This document shows positions 34,443-43,158 of a stretch of 64,000 nt of DNA, one piece after another. The first letter of the stretch is position 1; the number at the start of each line of letters is the position of its first letter. The notes under the pieces were generated by a model that was not told the origin of the DNA, made no database searches, and worked only from the letters and a program-made list of their open reading frames with translations. The translations under genes and the position numbers were made by a program. The stretch covers positions 43,500 to 107,499 of the forward strand of contig JACIWA010000004.1 in the NCBI GenBank assembly GCA_014361195.1. The letters are read 5' to 3'. The stretch comes from Thermoplasmatales archaeon. GTDB lineage: Archaea > Thermoplasmatota > E2 > UBA202 > JdFR-43.

Positions 34443-34446
34443 TTTT

Positions 34447-36639
34447 ATGGGAAGGAAAGAAGAAAATATTGCAAAAGCAAAGGAATTGAGATTTATACCC
34501 GAGAAAATAAGAAACATTGGCATAGTTGCCCACATAGACCACGGAAAAACAACTTTCTCCGACAACTTGCTCGCTGGAGCAGGCATGATTTCTGAGGAGC
34601 TTGCGGGCGAGCAGCTTGTGCTTGACTATGATGAGCAGGAGCAGGCAAGAGGTATAACGATAAATGCGGCGGCTGCTTCAATGGTTCATGAATATGAAGG
34701 GCAGGAATATTTAATTAATTTAATTGATACACCTGGACATGTTGATTTTGGAGGAGATGTTACAAGAGCGATGCGAGCGGTGGATGGATGCATAGTTGTT
34801 GTTTGTGCGGTTGAAGGAGTAATGCCTCAAACCGAAACTGTTTTAAGACAGGCTTTGAAGGAAAGAGTTAAGCCAGTTTTGTTAATAAATAAAGTTGATA
34901 GGCTTATAAATGAATTGAAACTCAGCCCGCAGGAAATGCAGCAGAGATTTGTTAAGATAATTGCGGAAGTAAATAGGCTTATAAATAAAATGGCTCCAGA
35001 AGAGTTTAAGAATTGGAATGTAAAGCCAGAGGATGGAAGTGTTGCTTTCGGGAGTGCATTAAACAATTGGGCTATTTCAGTTCCTTTCATGAAAAAAACA
35101 GGTATAACATTCAAAGATATATATGAGTATTGCTTGAAAAATGATCAAGAAACTCTTGCAAAAAAGGCTCCAATTCATAAAATAACTCTTGATATGGTTA
35201 TAAGGCATCTTCCAAATCCAAGAGAAGCACAGAAATATAGGATTCCAAATATATGGAGAGGAGAATTGAATAGTGATATTGGAAAAGCAATGATAGAATG
35301 CAATCCAAAAGGAGAGCTTGCAATGATGGTTACAAAAATAATCATTGATCCTCATGCGGGTGAAATAACTGTTGGAAGAGTTTTTTCAGGTACACTAAAA
35401 GAAGGAGAAGAAGTATATATACTGGGGATGCCAAAGCCATATCGCATTCAGCAAGTTGCGGTAATGGTAGGGGATGCAAGAATACCAGTTGATGAAATAC
35501 CCGCTGGAAATATTGCTGCAATAACTGGTTTAAGAGATAGCTATGCGGGATGCACAATAACAACAAATCCAGAACTTGAGTCATTTGAAGGAATAAAACA
35601 TTATTCTGAGCCAGTTGTTACAGTTAGGGTTGAAGCTAAAAAGCCAGCAGATTTGCCTAAACTTGTAAAAGTTTTAAGAGATGTTTCAAAAGCGGATCCA
35701 TCAATACAGGTTGAAATAAATCAAGAAACGGGAGAATATTTAATGTCTGGAATGGGCGAGCTTCATCTTGAAGTAACAGAATACAGGATAAGGAATGAGC
35801 ATAAAGTGGATATAATAGTTTCGGATCCAACTGTAATTTACAGGGAAACAGTTCGCAAAAAATCACCGGTTTTCGAAGGAAAGTCACCAAATAAGCACAA
35901 CTGCGTTTATATAGAAGTTGAACCACTTGAAGAAAATGTTTTAAAAGCTCTTTTAGAAGGACAAATAGAAGAAAATGTTAAGAAATATAGAAAAGAGGTT
36001 TCCAAAAAACTTGAAGAGCTTGGAATGAATAGAGAAGATGCAAAAGGGGTTTTCGCAATAAAAGGAACAAATATATTTACAGATGTAACAAAAGGAATTC
36101 AGCATTTGGGAGAAGTAAAGGAATTATTAACCCAAGCTTTTGAGGAAGTTTGCAAGGCGGGATGCAAGGCAGCTGAGCCATTGCAAGGAGTGAAGGTAAG
36201 GCTTGTTGATGCAAAACTTCATGAAGATGCAATCCATCGCGGGCCAGCACAGATGATACCTGCAACAAGAAATGCAATTTATGGAGCTATGACACTTGCC
36301 CAGCCAATCTTACTTGAGCCAATTCAAAAAGTTTTTATATCTGTTCCAAGCGAGCTTTTAGGAAATGTTACAAGAGAAATAACTCAGAGGAGAGGAACAA
36401 TTCTTGATATTAAGAATGAAGGAGATATGAGCATTATTCAAGCAAAAGCACCTGTTGCGGAGATGTTTGGATTCGCATCTGCAATAAGAAGTGCTACTGG
36501 AGGAAGAGTGCTATGGAGCACAGAGAATATGGGATTTGAGCCACTGCCAGATTTCTTGCAAGATGAAGTAATGAGAAAAATAAGGGAGAGAAAGGGACTT
36601 AAGCCAGAACCATATCCTGCAGAACATTATGCGGGATAA
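34447..36639 (+). CDS. fusA: Translation elongation factor 2 (aEF-2)
   Basis: A 730-residue translocase GTPase. G1 is [10 protein letters not shown]3 [11 protein letters not shown]4 NKVD; the switch I region is [13 protein letters not shown]. Domain IV keeps the diphthamide site in [18 protein letters not shown], so the diphthamide pathway should exist in this organism. The chosen ATG at 34447 has AAGGTGA four bases upstream; a GTG at 34432 lies inside rps7. There is no EF-1 alpha gene after it: the operon ends here, unlike the longer str operon of some archaea. Confidence 0.95.
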   Translation: MGRKEENIAKAKELRFIPEKIRNIGIVAHIDHGKTTFSDNLLAGAGMISEELAGEQLVLDYDEQEQARGITINAAAASMVHEYEGQEYLINLIDTPGHVDFGGDVTRAMRAVDGCIVVVCAVEGVMPQTETVLRQALKERVKPVLLINKVDRLINELKLSPQEMQQRFVKIIAEVNRLINKMAPEEFKNWNVKPEDGSVAFGSALNNWAISVPFMKKTGITFKDIYEYCLKNDQETLAKKAPIHKITLDMVIRHLPNPREAQKYRIPNIWRGELNSDIGKAMIECNPKGELAMMVTKIIIDPHAGEITVGRVFSGTLKEGEEVYILGMPKPYRIQQVAVMVGDARIPVDEIPAGNIAAITGLRDSYAGCTITTNPELESFEGIKHYSEPVVTVRVEAKKPADLPKLVKVLRDVSKADPSIQVEINQETGEYLMSGMGELHLEVTEYRIRNEHKVDIIVSDPTVIYRETVRKKSPVFEGKSPNKHNCVYIEVEPLEENVLKALLEGQIEENVKKYRKEVSKKLEELGMNREDAKGVFAIKGTNIFTDVTKGIQHLGEVKELLTQAFEEVCKAGCKAAEPLQGVKVRLVDAKLHEDAIHRGPAQMIPATRNAIYGAMTLAQPILLEPIQKVFISVPSELLGNVTREITQRRGTILDIKNEGDMSIIQAKAPVAEMFGFASAIRSATGGRVLWSTENMGFEPLPDFLQDEVMRKIRERKGLKPEPYPAEHYAG

Positions 36640-36781
36640 ATATTAAGGAAGCTTAACATCTAATCCGATAAATGATAGCCTACATACAGCCATTAGATGC
36701 CCATGCCACGGCGATGAAAAATGCCAGAGAAACCAGTTTAGAGGGGACCAATAATAAATAGCACTTGTAAGGAGAGTATAA

Positions 36782-37558
36782 TCACCACTTTCTCCAATAC
36801 CACTCACACTCCCCTGTTGAAAAAATATCTGGTATGTAATAATTGTGAATTATTATCATATTTAAGGTTTCTATTCCATCTGGTTTTATCCACTTTATTC
36901 TCCAGAAACCATTTCCCCAAGGGAAACCAAAGAAAGTATATACAAAAGTATTGTTTATATGAAATTTCACATTTCCTCCCTCACTTGTAGCAAAAGAAAC
37001 TCCTTCATAATCACTCAAATTTATCCATACAGATATATATCCCTTTACACTTTCCTGTGGTAAATCAAAAAAACCTTGTGCAAAAATGAAATACCATGTC
37101 CCTGGTGGAAGAGTATGGGGAAAAGGTTCTGTATAATAAGCGGAGCCACCGCAATAACCATCAAACATAAATATATTGTTATAAGTGAAATTGAATTTGC
37201 CAAATTCAAAATGTAGGTAATCCAATTTTTCTTCCTTACCACCGCTTAAAATCCTTCCAAATCCTCCAGAAATATAGCTTCCATTAGTAAGAAAAAGTCC
37301 ATAAAAGTGCTCACCCATAGTTGGAATATTTATTTCTTCCCTATATATTTCAAAATCAAAATTTTTAACATGGATAGGATGAGAGGATGAGACAGCTACT
37401 ACATAGCAATTTTCCTCTGTATAGCCGTGAAATCTAATTTCTTCCTTTGAAGAAGAAAAAAATTGCTGTTGAAGAAATTGTAAAGAAGGAGAAATTACAA
37501 TTCCCACTCTATTTAACGAAAAAAGAATAGAGAGAAAAATAACCGCTATTCTTTTCAT
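36782..37558 (-). CDS. Secreted protein of unknown function
   Basis: A 258-residue protein from ATG 37558, opening with a signal peptide (MKRIAVIFLSILFSLNRVGI). The ectodomain is rich in Tyr, Phe, Trp and Gly, with TWYFIFAQGFFDL and YISVWINLSDYEG resembling beta-sandwich strands, and ends EWYWRKW. No catalytic motif and no membrane anchor are visible. A longer in-frame start at 37603 would place 15 charged residues before the signal and is less likely. The 5' neighbour gap has no gene, and the 3' side is about 140 bp from EF-2. I do not recognise a family. Confidence 0.6.
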   Translation of the reverse strand: MKRIAVIFLSILFSLNRVGIVISPSLQFLQQQFFSSSKEEIRFHGYTEENCYVVAVSSSHPIHVKNFDFEIYREEINIPTMGEHFYGLFLTNGSYISGGFGRILSGGKEEKLDYLHFEFGKFNFTYNNIFMFDGYCGGSAYYTEPFPHTLPPGTWYFIFAQGFFDLPQESVKGYISVWINLSDYEGVSFATSEGGNVKFHINNTFVYTFFGFPWGNGFWRIKWIKPDGIETLNMIIIHNYYIPDIFSTGECEWYWRKW

Positions 37559-37899
37559 TTTAGGATAATGTTGCTCTATCCTCCCATTTTTTATTTTTAC
37601 CATAATTTTTAAAAAAATGATTAAATTTTTTTATGCTGTAATTTTCCTCGAAATGAATGATTTTGACAAATTTTTTCATATCTCTTCTTTGGCTTCATTA
37701 TATCTTTCAATGCATTAAATTCTATCTCTTTGAAAAAGGAATTTTAATAAGCAAATGCCCTAAACCATCAATCGCATTTATATCATAAAGAATGCTCTTT
37801 TATTTCCTTAAGATACATCATTTTAAATCACTTTTTCATTTCTATCTTCAAACAGAAAAATGTGTGAAGAATCTCTAAAAAATAAAAAAAGGGAAAAGA
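37559..37899. other. AT-rich gap without a supported gene
   Basis: No ORF of meaningful length. On the minus strand about 25 codons near 37720-37800 are open and look protein-like (SILYDINAIDGLGHLLIKI), interrupted by stops on both sides, so they could be the remains of a decayed gene. No family is recognisable. Confidence 0.3.
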
Positions 37900-38709
37900 T
37901 TATCTTGCCCAGATACCATTTATGTGCATTACTACTATTCTGTTTTCTTTAAGCAACCCGTCTATTTTTATTTCTTCCCCAACTAAGCCATTCAGCTCAT
38001 CGTACATTCTTTCAATTGAGCCATCTCTATCAATGTCACTTTTTGAAAAACCTTGCTTTATCATAAGCTGAAATCCATTGATATAGTAGCTACCATTTAT
38101 TTTTTCCAGCAATCCCTGCAATTCAACAAATTCATTGTGACAAGGCATGCGGAGCCATATGCCATTTATGTGGCTTGCATAAATTATGTTATCTTCTAGC
38201 AAGCCATTTATTATTACTTTGCTTCCAACAAGCCCATTTATTTCATCTATAACTTTCTCATAGGTTCCATCCATGTCATAATCACTCCTTGAAGTAGTAT
38301 TCAGGAAAAAATCTTCTCCAAAGTAAATTTCTATCCCATTTATGTAGTACTTTCCATCAATGTATTCAATTATTCCTTCTTCTTTCGTCATATTTAGGTA
38401 ATTATTCATCATTTCTTTGCTCCAGCGGTTGCGATGCATTTCTTCATTGCAGAAGTTATTCATTTCTTGCTTCATCATTTCTTTGCTCCAGCGGTTGCGA
38501 TGCATTTCTTCATTGCAGAAGTTATTCATTTCTTGCTTCATCATTTCTTTGCTCCAGCGGTTTTTAATCATTTTCCATAAGCTATTTCCTGAGCCATTTT
38601 CTTCAATGTTCTTGCTTTCCCAGTTTTTCATTGCATTTATTTGTGTTTGTGCAATCAATGCAATCGCTATTGTTGCAACCAGTCCAATTACAACATATTT
38701 TTTCTTCAT
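37900..38709 (-). CDS. Secreted repeat protein of unknown function
   Basis: A 269-residue protein from ATG 38709, which has GGTGATG as ribosome-binding site; a GTG at 38718 is possible. It has an N-terminal signal or anchor helix (YVVIGLVATIAIALIAQTQI). Three copies of a 22-residue unit follow (NRWSKEMMKQEMNNF, then CNEEMHR), the last truncated. The rest consists of two similar domains of about 80 residues, each with YYINGxxxx, DYDMDGTYEKVIDEINGLVG or DIDRDGSIERMYDELNGLVG, and ending HINGIW. The Asp-rich DxDxDG pieces may bind calcium (inference). A TATA-like AAATATATATAAG is about 40 nt upstream. No known family. Confidence 0.65.
   Translation of the reverse strand: MKKKYVVIGLVATIAIALIAQTQINAMKNWESKNIEENGSGNSLWKMIKNRWSKEMMKQEMNNFCNEEMHRNRWSKEMMKQEMNNFCNEEMHRNRWSKEMMNNYLNMTKEEGIIEYIDGKYYINGIEIYFGEDFFLNTTSRSDYDMDGTYEKVIDEINGLVGSKVIINGLLEDNIIYASHINGIWLRMPCHNEFVELQGLLEKINGSYYINGFQLMIKQGFSKSDIDRDGSIERMYDELNGLVGEEIKIDGLLKENRIVVMHINGIWAR
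38411..38562 (-). repeat. 66-bp tandem repeat inside the secreted protein gene
   Basis: Two units, 38411-38476 and 38477-38542, are identical in every base I compared. A third begins at 38543 and matches for about 20 bases before diverging. Perfect identity points to recent expansion by slippage or recombination, with 22 residues added per unit. Confidence 0.85.
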
Positions 38710-38789
38710 TTTCATCACCGATATTAAAATTTGCCATTTGCTTATATATATTTACCAGATTTATTACCCAATTTTTCCCAAATTTTTCC

Positions 38790-39122
38790 CTATTCTAAGC
38801 TCAATATAAGCAATATTATCAACGCCAGTGTTTCAAAAAGATGGGGCATATCTGGAAAATAAAATGATAAAAATCTCTGTACAAGCAGAACTCCTATGAA
38901 AAAAACTAGGCCAAGCATAAACAATGACTTTGTTTTAATGAAACTGTTTATATATATCAGGAGCAGAGCTAACAATAAAACAAGATTTATAATTGTGGAA
39001 AAAACATAAAATAATTTCAATCTATTGAGAATTTTTTCATTCCATTTTGGCTGTGCAATTGCAAAACTGGCCATCTGAAGAGCAAGCATCGCAACTACAA
39101 CCCAAACAACAAATTTTTTCAT
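38790..39122 (-). CDS. Small membrane protein of unknown function
   Basis: A 110-residue protein. An N-terminal hydrophobic segment ending ASFAIAQ looks like a cleavable signal. Three further hydrophobic helices follow (FYVFSTIINLVLLLALLLI, LFMLGLVFFIGVLLVQRFL and the C-terminal ETLALIILLILSL). It starts one base after the stop of the HTH gene upstream, so the two are co-expressed. Small membrane proteins paired with winged-helix regulators recur in archaea; whether it senses a signal or is regulated by its partner is unknown. Confidence 0.65.
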   Translation of the reverse strand: MKKFVVWVVVAMLALQMASFAIAQPKWNEKILNRLKLFYVFSTIINLVLLLALLLIYINSFIKTKSLFMLGLVFFIGVLLVQRFLSFYFPDMPHLFETLALIILLILSLE

Positions 39123-39123
39123 A

Positions 39124-39438
39124 TTATGTCACCTCTTTCCCCTTTATTTTATTTTTCCCAATTTTTTCCCAAATCTCATAAAAACTTTTTATATTTTGCT
39201 CAAGCAAATCAGATATAAAATACATTTTCGCATATCCCTCACCCATGGAAGTTACTAAGCTATTTTTCTCGAGCACTTTTAAATGATGCCTAACAGTTTT
39301 ATAATCCATTCCAGCAATTTTTGCAATCTCATTTGCATTCATTGGTTTTTCAATCAGCAATTCAATTATCCTCCCTCTGCTTATTCCACCAGCGGAAGCA
39401 GCAAGAAGCCACCAAAGAAGTTTTTTAATCGGATTCAA
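39124..39438 (-). CDS. ArsR-like winged-helix transcription regulator
   Basis: A 104-residue regulator. GGISRGRIIELLIEKPMNANEIAKIAGMDYKTVRHHLKVLEKNSLV is a full winged helix with the recognition helix at DYKTVRHHLKVL. The start carries a hydrophobic stretch (LLWWLLAASAG, residues 7-17), probably packed in the dimer core. No metal-binding Cys are present. It is the first gene of a minus-strand pair with the membrane protein. The promoter probably lies in the AT-rich stretch between it and the tRNA-Val gene on the opposite strand. Confidence 0.82.
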   Translation of the reverse strand: MNPIKKLLWWLLAASAGGISRGRIIELLIEKPMNANEIAKIAGMDYKTVRHHLKVLEKNSLVTSMGEGYAKMYFISDLLEQNIKSFYEIWEKIGKNKIKGKEVT

Positions 39439-39530
39439 TGCTTGATAATCATTTTCAAATTATAACTTTTGTCTTTCCCGAAACCATAAGAAACATAAAA
39501 CTTTAAAATATTTCCTTGTTATTACTTTGC

Positions 39531-39603
39531 GGGCTCGTAGTCTAGAGGTTATGATGTCGCCTTGACACGGCGGAGGTCGAGGGTTCGAATCCCTCCGAGC
39601 CCA
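39531..39603 (+). tRNA. tRNA-Val (anticodon GAC)
   Basis: The acceptor stem is GGGCTCG (39531-39537) with CGAGCCC (39596-39602), discriminator A at 39603, no encoded CCA. The anticodon arm TCGCC-TTGACAC-GGCGG gives anticodon GAC, reading GTC/GTT. The T arm is GAGGG-TTCGAAT-CCCTC. An AT-rich promoter (CTTTAAAATAT, about 39501-39511) lies roughly 25 nt upstream. The next gene starts three bases after the 3' end, so tRNA and mRNA are probably one primary transcript. Confidence 0.94.
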
Positions 39604-39606
39604 TAA

Positions 39607-40314
39607 ATGCAAGCTAGATATGAGAGGCAAATTCCAATTCTGGGCAGTGAAGGACAGGAGAAGCTTAGAGGAGCGAAGGTTGCGGTTGTTGGGGTGGGAG
39701 GGCTTGCCTCCGCGGTTTGCCTTTATCTTGCGGGTGCGGGGGTGGGGCATATGAGAATAATAGAAGATGAAATTGTTGAGCTATCTAACCTTAACAGGCA
39801 GATAATTTATTCGGAAGAGGATATTGGGAAGGAAAAAGTTTATTCTGCTGTCGAAAAATTGAGAAAATTTAATAGTGAGATAGAAATAGAGGGAATTAAA
39901 GAAAGAATAAGCGAAAAAAATATTGATTTGCTAGATGGGATGGATGCAATTGTCGATTGTCTCGATAACTTCAAATCTCGCTATATACTGAATGAAGCAT
40001 GCCTGAAATATGAAATTCCTCTATTTCACGCAGCATGCAGGGCATGGCAGGGGCAGGTGAGTGTAGTCATTCCTTATAAGAGCGCATGCTTGAAATGTAT
40101 TTTTCCGAAAGTAAGGGAAGAGAAAAGCCCACCGGTTCTTGGGAGTGTGGTAGGAACAATTGCAACAATACAGGCAACAGAAGTAATAAAATATATAGCG
40201 GGAATTAGACCATTGCTTGAAAATAAGCTTCTTATTTATGATGCCCAGTTTCTTTCCTATTATTTAGTAGAGCTGGAAAGAAATAAAAATTGTGAAGCTT
40301 GTGGGAGAAAATGA
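39607..40314 (+). CDS. E1-like ThiF/MoeB adenylyltransferase
   Basis: A 235-residue protein that adenylates the C-terminal glycine of a ubiquitin-like sulfur carrier. It begins RYERQIPILGSEGQEKL, with nucleotide-binding VAVVGVGGLASAVCLYLAGAGVG, ELSNLNRQIIY and the metal-site Asp in DAIVDCLDNFKSRY. Cysteines in CLKCIF and CEACGRK form the zinc site. Its stop overlaps the start of a MoaD-like gene (ATGA). The pair could serve molybdopterin, thiamin or tRNA thiolation, or archaeal ubiquitin-like protein tagging. No other cofactor gene is near, so the pathway stays open. Translation starts immediately after tRNA-Val. Confidence 0.87.
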   Translation: MQARYERQIPILGSEGQEKLRGAKVAVVGVGGLASAVCLYLAGAGVGHMRIIEDEIVELSNLNRQIIYSEEDIGKEKVYSAVEKLRKFNSEIEIEGIKERISEKNIDLLDGMDAIVDCLDNFKSRYILNEACLKYEIPLFHAACRAWQGQVSVVIPYKSACLKCIFPKVREEKSPPVLGSVVGTIATIQATEVIKYIAGIRPLLENKLLIYDAQFLSYYLVELERNKNCEACGRK

Positions 40315-40556
40315 AGTTAAAAATAAAATTTTATTCATTGCATCGTGAAATAGTTGGTAAAAATGAGATTTATCTTGAAATAGATGAAACAAAAAAATTG
40401 AAAGATATTATAAAATTAATTTTTGAAATTTATCCAGAATTAAAAAAATTGGAAAAATTCACATTCGTCTCATTAAATCACAAATATGCAAATGGCGAGG
40501 AAATTGTAAATGAAGGAGATGAAATTGCCATTTTTCCACCAGTTGAAGGGGGTTAA
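40311..40556 (+). CDS. MoaD/ThiS-like ubiquitin-fold sulfur carrier
   Basis: An 81-residue beta-grasp protein. From the ATG at 40311: MKLKIKFYSLHREIVGKNEI, then TKKLKDIIKLIFEIYPEL. It finishes with the diagnostic GDEIAIFPPVEGG, whose final Gly-Gly is adenylated and thiocarboxylated by the preceding E1-like enzyme. In archaea such proteins (SAMPs) can also be attached to other proteins. The ATGA overlap with the E1 gene supports a dedicated pair. An in-frame GTG at 40299 is less likely because it lies inside the upstream gene. Confidence 0.87.
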   Translation: MKLKIKFYSLHREIVGKNEIYLEIDETKKLKDIIKLIFEIYPELKKLEKFTFVSLNHKYANGEEIVNEGDEIAIFPPVEGG

Positions 40557-40567
40557 TGATTAAATAA

Positions 40568-41422
40568 CTAAGTAATTACTTCGCATCCGTTTTCCCTGAC
40601 AATTATCGTATGTTCAAATTGAGAAACAATTCCATTTTCTGCATCTACAAGTTTGAAATAAGGAGCTATAAGTTTTCTTTTCATAAAAAATGATATTTTA
40701 GAAGGGGTATCATTTCCATAAATCTCTCTAAGCCATCTTTCCGCAAAAGGAAGCCCATTAAATTTTTTCTCTATTTCCTTTGCAAAGATAGAATGCTTTG
40801 TAATTCTATATATATTTCCAATTCCCTTATCCACTACATAGCCCGCCCCATTGCTAACAAATGGTTCAACCGCTATAACTTGCCCCTCCTTCAAAGCTGT
40901 TTTGCTATCATTTGCAACATTTGGAATGGATATTCCCGCATGAAGGCTATATCTACTCAAAAGATGCCCTTGTAAATTTCTAACGGGTTTTAAACCATAT
41001 TTCCTTATTTTTTCCTCTATCCTTCTTCCTATTTCCCCAATTGTTACCCCTGCTTTTATTATCCTTATTGCTTCCTCTAAAGCCTCACTTGCTGATTTTA
41101 TCAGCATTTCTTTATCTTTTGTCCCTACTTCTATTGTTTTTGCTGTATCCGCTATAAAGCCATTCACATGTGCTCCAACATCAATCTTTACCACATCTCC
41201 TCTTTTAAACTCAAGAGCATCTCCAAATGAAGGCGTATAGTGGGCGGCGACGCTATTCACAGATATATTTACTGGGAAGGCAAGATCTGCTCTTGCCTTT
41301 ATATATTCCTCTATTTCCTCTGCAACCTCAAAATAACTTTTTCCTTCCTTTATGCTTTCTATACCTTTTTGAAGGGCACTTTTTGCAATCTTTCCCGCTT
41401 CTTTATAGCTCTCATATTCCAT
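40568..41422 (-). CDS. map: Methionine aminopeptidase, type II
   Basis: A 284-residue archaeal/eukaryal-type enzyme removing the initiator Met. Metal and active-site motifs: VAAHYTPSFGD (His), KIDVGAHVNGFIADTAKT (two Asp), GHLLSRYSLHAGISIPN (His), AVEPFVSNGAG (Glu) and SQFEHTIIV (Glu). Length matches the family. It is last in a four-gene minus-strand operon with METTL5, MBF1 and Sua5, and overlaps Sua5 by 11 nt. The whole operon concerns translation. Confidence 0.93.
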   Translation of the reverse strand: MEYESYKEAGKIAKSALQKGIESIKEGKSYFEVAEEIEEYIKARADLAFPVNISVNSVAAHYTPSFGDALEFKRGDVVKIDVGAHVNGFIADTAKTIEVGTKDKEMLIKSASEALEEAIRIIKAGVTIGEIGRRIEEKIRKYGLKPVRNLQGHLLSRYSLHAGISIPNVANDSKTALKEGQVIAVEPFVSNGAGYVVDKGIGNIYRITKHSIFAKEIEKKFNGLPFAERWLREIYGNDTPSKISFFMKRKLIAPYFKLVDAENGIVSQFEHTIIVRENGCEVIT

Positions 41423-41978
41423 ATATTTCCTCTTTGCTTATTGCTCCTTCCCTTAAAATCTTTATCCTTCCTTCAGATACATCTATTATTGTTGATGCTT
41501 TTCCAGGCAAAATGCCATTATCTATATACAGAGCTACTTTTTCTCCAAGCTGTTTTTTTGCAATTTCTATGCTCTTTGGTTCTTCCATACCATGCTTGTT
41601 TGCACTGGTTGATGTGATCGGCATTCCTTTTACTATTTTCCTTGCTATTTCATTTGCTGGAATTCTTATCCCAATTTTTTCTTTTCCAAGAAGTTCTGGC
41701 AAATCCGCTTTCTTCTTCAAAATAATGGTTATTGCTCCTGGCAAAAATTTTTCAGCAATTTTATAAGCAAGATCATTCATGAAGCAATAATCTTCAATTT
41801 CCTCAATATCTGAAAGGGCTATTGATATTGGCATATTATAAGGCCTTTCTTTTAAATCAAAAACTTTTTTGACAACCTCGTCACTTGTTGCATCTCCTCC
41901 TAAGCCATATAATGTATCTGTTGGATAAACCACTAGCTCTTTTTCTTCAATCAATTTCCTTGCTTTCTTTATCAACAT
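41412..41978 (-). CDS. sua5: Sua5/YrdC threonylcarbamoyl-AMP synthase
   Basis: A 188-residue YrdC-domain protein making threonylcarbamoyl-AMP from Thr, bicarbonate and ATP for t6A37 in tRNA. ELVVYPTDTLYGLGGDA, the KERPYNMPISI basic loop, PGAITIIL, GIRIPAN and the STSANKHG motif are present. It is the short form without the C-terminal Sua5 domain. It overlaps MBF1 upstream (32 nt) and methionine aminopeptidase downstream (11 nt). Cgi121 of KEOPS, acting next in the pathway, is at 15.5 kb, and an MtaB enzyme that thiomethylates t6A is at 50.8-52.0 kb. Confidence 0.92.
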   Translation of the reverse strand: MLIKKARKLIEEKELVVYPTDTLYGLGGDATSDEVVKKVFDLKERPYNMPISIALSDIEEIEDYCFMNDLAYKIAEKFLPGAITIILKKKADLPELLGKEKIGIRIPANEIARKIVKGMPITSTSANKHGMEEPKSIEIAKKQLGEKVALYIDNGILPGKASTIIDVSEGRIKILREGAISKEEIYGI

Positions 41979-42408
41979 TTTTAATCAAATCTCCAAGAGT
42001 AATTGCCTTGGCTTTTTTCGGCTTTAAAGAAACACTCTCCACTTCGCAGAAAAGATTTATTTCAAGAAATTTCTCAAGCTTTTTTACAGTTTCATCTGAA
42101 GGGCGAAGCTCCTCATTCTCTATTTTTGCAATTGCTGTTGTTTTCTCTCCTATTTTTGCCCCAAGTTCTTCTCTTGTAAGTCCTTTTCTTTCCCTTGCCT
42201 CCTTTATTTTTCTTCCCCATCCATCAACAAGCTCTTTTTTCATTTCATCAAAAACATCCTTCGAGTAAGGAGTTGTTTTTTTGAATTTTAAAGTTTTTTC
42301 TGGTATAATTAATCCATATTTGGTACATTCCCTACAAACCATCATTTCCGAGCCTTCAATTAATGTTCTAAAAAGTTTTGTATCCCTTCCACACATCTCA
42401 CACTTCAT
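41947..42408 (-). CDS. MBF1-like transcription cofactor (zinc ribbon plus XRE HTH)
   Basis: A 153-residue archaeal multiprotein-bridging-factor-1-like protein. The N-terminal zinc ribbon has C3-x2-C6 and, after about 18 residues, C-x2-C (MVCREC). The C-terminal HTH begins IKEARERKGLTREELGAKIG and has the AIAKIENEELRPSDETVKKLEKFL helices. Archaeal MBF1 relates to ribosome or transcription regulation rather than gene-specific control. The next gene overlaps its end. The upstream METTL5-like gene ends 13 nt before this start. Confidence 0.85.
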   Translation of the reverse strand: MKCEMCGRDTKLFRTLIEGSEMMVCRECTKYGLIIPEKTLKFKKTTPYSKDVFDEMKKELVDGWGRKIKEARERKGLTREELGAKIGEKTTAIAKIENEELRPSDETVKKLEKFLEINLFCEVESVSLKPKKAKAITLGDLIKNVDKESKEID

Positions 42409-42421
42409 TGATATAAAATAT

Positions 42422-43036
42422 TTAGTGAGATATATTTTTTGCCTTTCTCAAATTTATCATAATCACATCATAATAAGCAATTCTTTTTTTATGGAATGGC
42501 AAGCTTGCTTTAAGAGGAAATTTATATTCCTTCTTATAGCATATTTCCCATCCATTATCCTCAATAAATTTCTTTAAAAAATCCTCGGTACTTTTTAAGT
42601 GAAGAGAGTATATACATTCTGTAAGCTCTATTGCTTTTTTCAGAAAAATTCTGTCCGCATGCCTGCCCGCATATTGGGCCCCAAATGGCGGATTCATTAT
42701 TGCAACATCTCCTCTTATATTGAAATTTTCAACGTCTTCAACAAAAAAATCTATTTTAACCCCAATTTTCTCCGCTTCCTTTTTTGCTATCTCAACTAAA
42801 TTTTCGTCTATATCTATTCCTATAACTTTTTTTGCATTCAAGATTGCTGAGCCAATTGAAAATATACCAGTTCCGCAACCAAGGTCAATTACAACCTTAT
42901 CTTTTATATCTTCTCTTGCAATCCATAGAATGTCGGAAGCAATTTCTGCAGGAGTAATATATTGTTCAAGATTTTCCTTCAGCTTTATTTCTCTTTCAAT
43001 TTTCTGAAGCAATATTTCAAGCTCTTTCTTTTTCAC
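42422..43036 (-). CDS. METTL5-like N6-adenine methyltransferase
   Basis: A 204-residue class I methyltransferase. Motif I is VIDLGCGTGIFSIGS, followed by VIGIDIDENLVEIA, and the catalytic N-P-P-F-G (MNPPFGAQYAGRHADRIFL), characteristic of N6-adenine methylation. The overall pattern with the N-terminal LEQYITPAEIASDILW matches METTL5-type enzymes, which modify small-subunit rRNA near the decoding site in eukaryotes. It leads the operon of translation-related genes, which supports an rRNA target (inference). Confidence 0.85.
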   Translation of the reverse strand: MKKKELEILLQKIEREIKLKENLEQYITPAEIASDILWIAREDIKDKVVIDLGCGTGIFSIGSAILNAKKVIGIDIDENLVEIAKKEAEKIGVKIDFFVEDVENFNIRGDVAIMNPPFGAQYAGRHADRIFLKKAIELTECIYSLHLKSTEDFLKKFIEDNGWEICYKKEYKFPLKASLPFHKKRIAYYDVIMINLRKAKNISH

Positions 43037-43132
43037 ATTTTTATTCTCATTTTTGTATAAAAATATTTTTATGAAGTTGCTTTTGTGATTTTATCCTAAT
43101 TATCACATCTTAGCTATTAACTGCAAAAATAA

Positions 43133-43139
43133 TTTATAT
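43133..43139 (+). promoter_or_regulatory. TATA box of the paaK-like gene
   Basis: TTTATAT is centred about 23 nt before the ATG at 43159, with no Shine-Dalgarno sequence near that ATG. This indicates a leaderless mRNA. Confidence 0.45.
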
Positions 43140-43158
43140 TGTTCATTAATAATCGAAC

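Noticed and set aside
36640..36781. Possible box C/D-like small RNA after EF-2 (AATGATAG and CGATGAAAA blocks)
   Set aside because: No CTGA D box in the right place and no convincing paired C'/D' motifs. The blocks fit by chance.
41227..42268. Long hydrophobic plus-strand frames opposite map, sua5 and MBF1
   Set aside because: Leu/Phe/Ser-rich products are reverse-strand images of Lys/Glu-rich genes, not membrane proteins.
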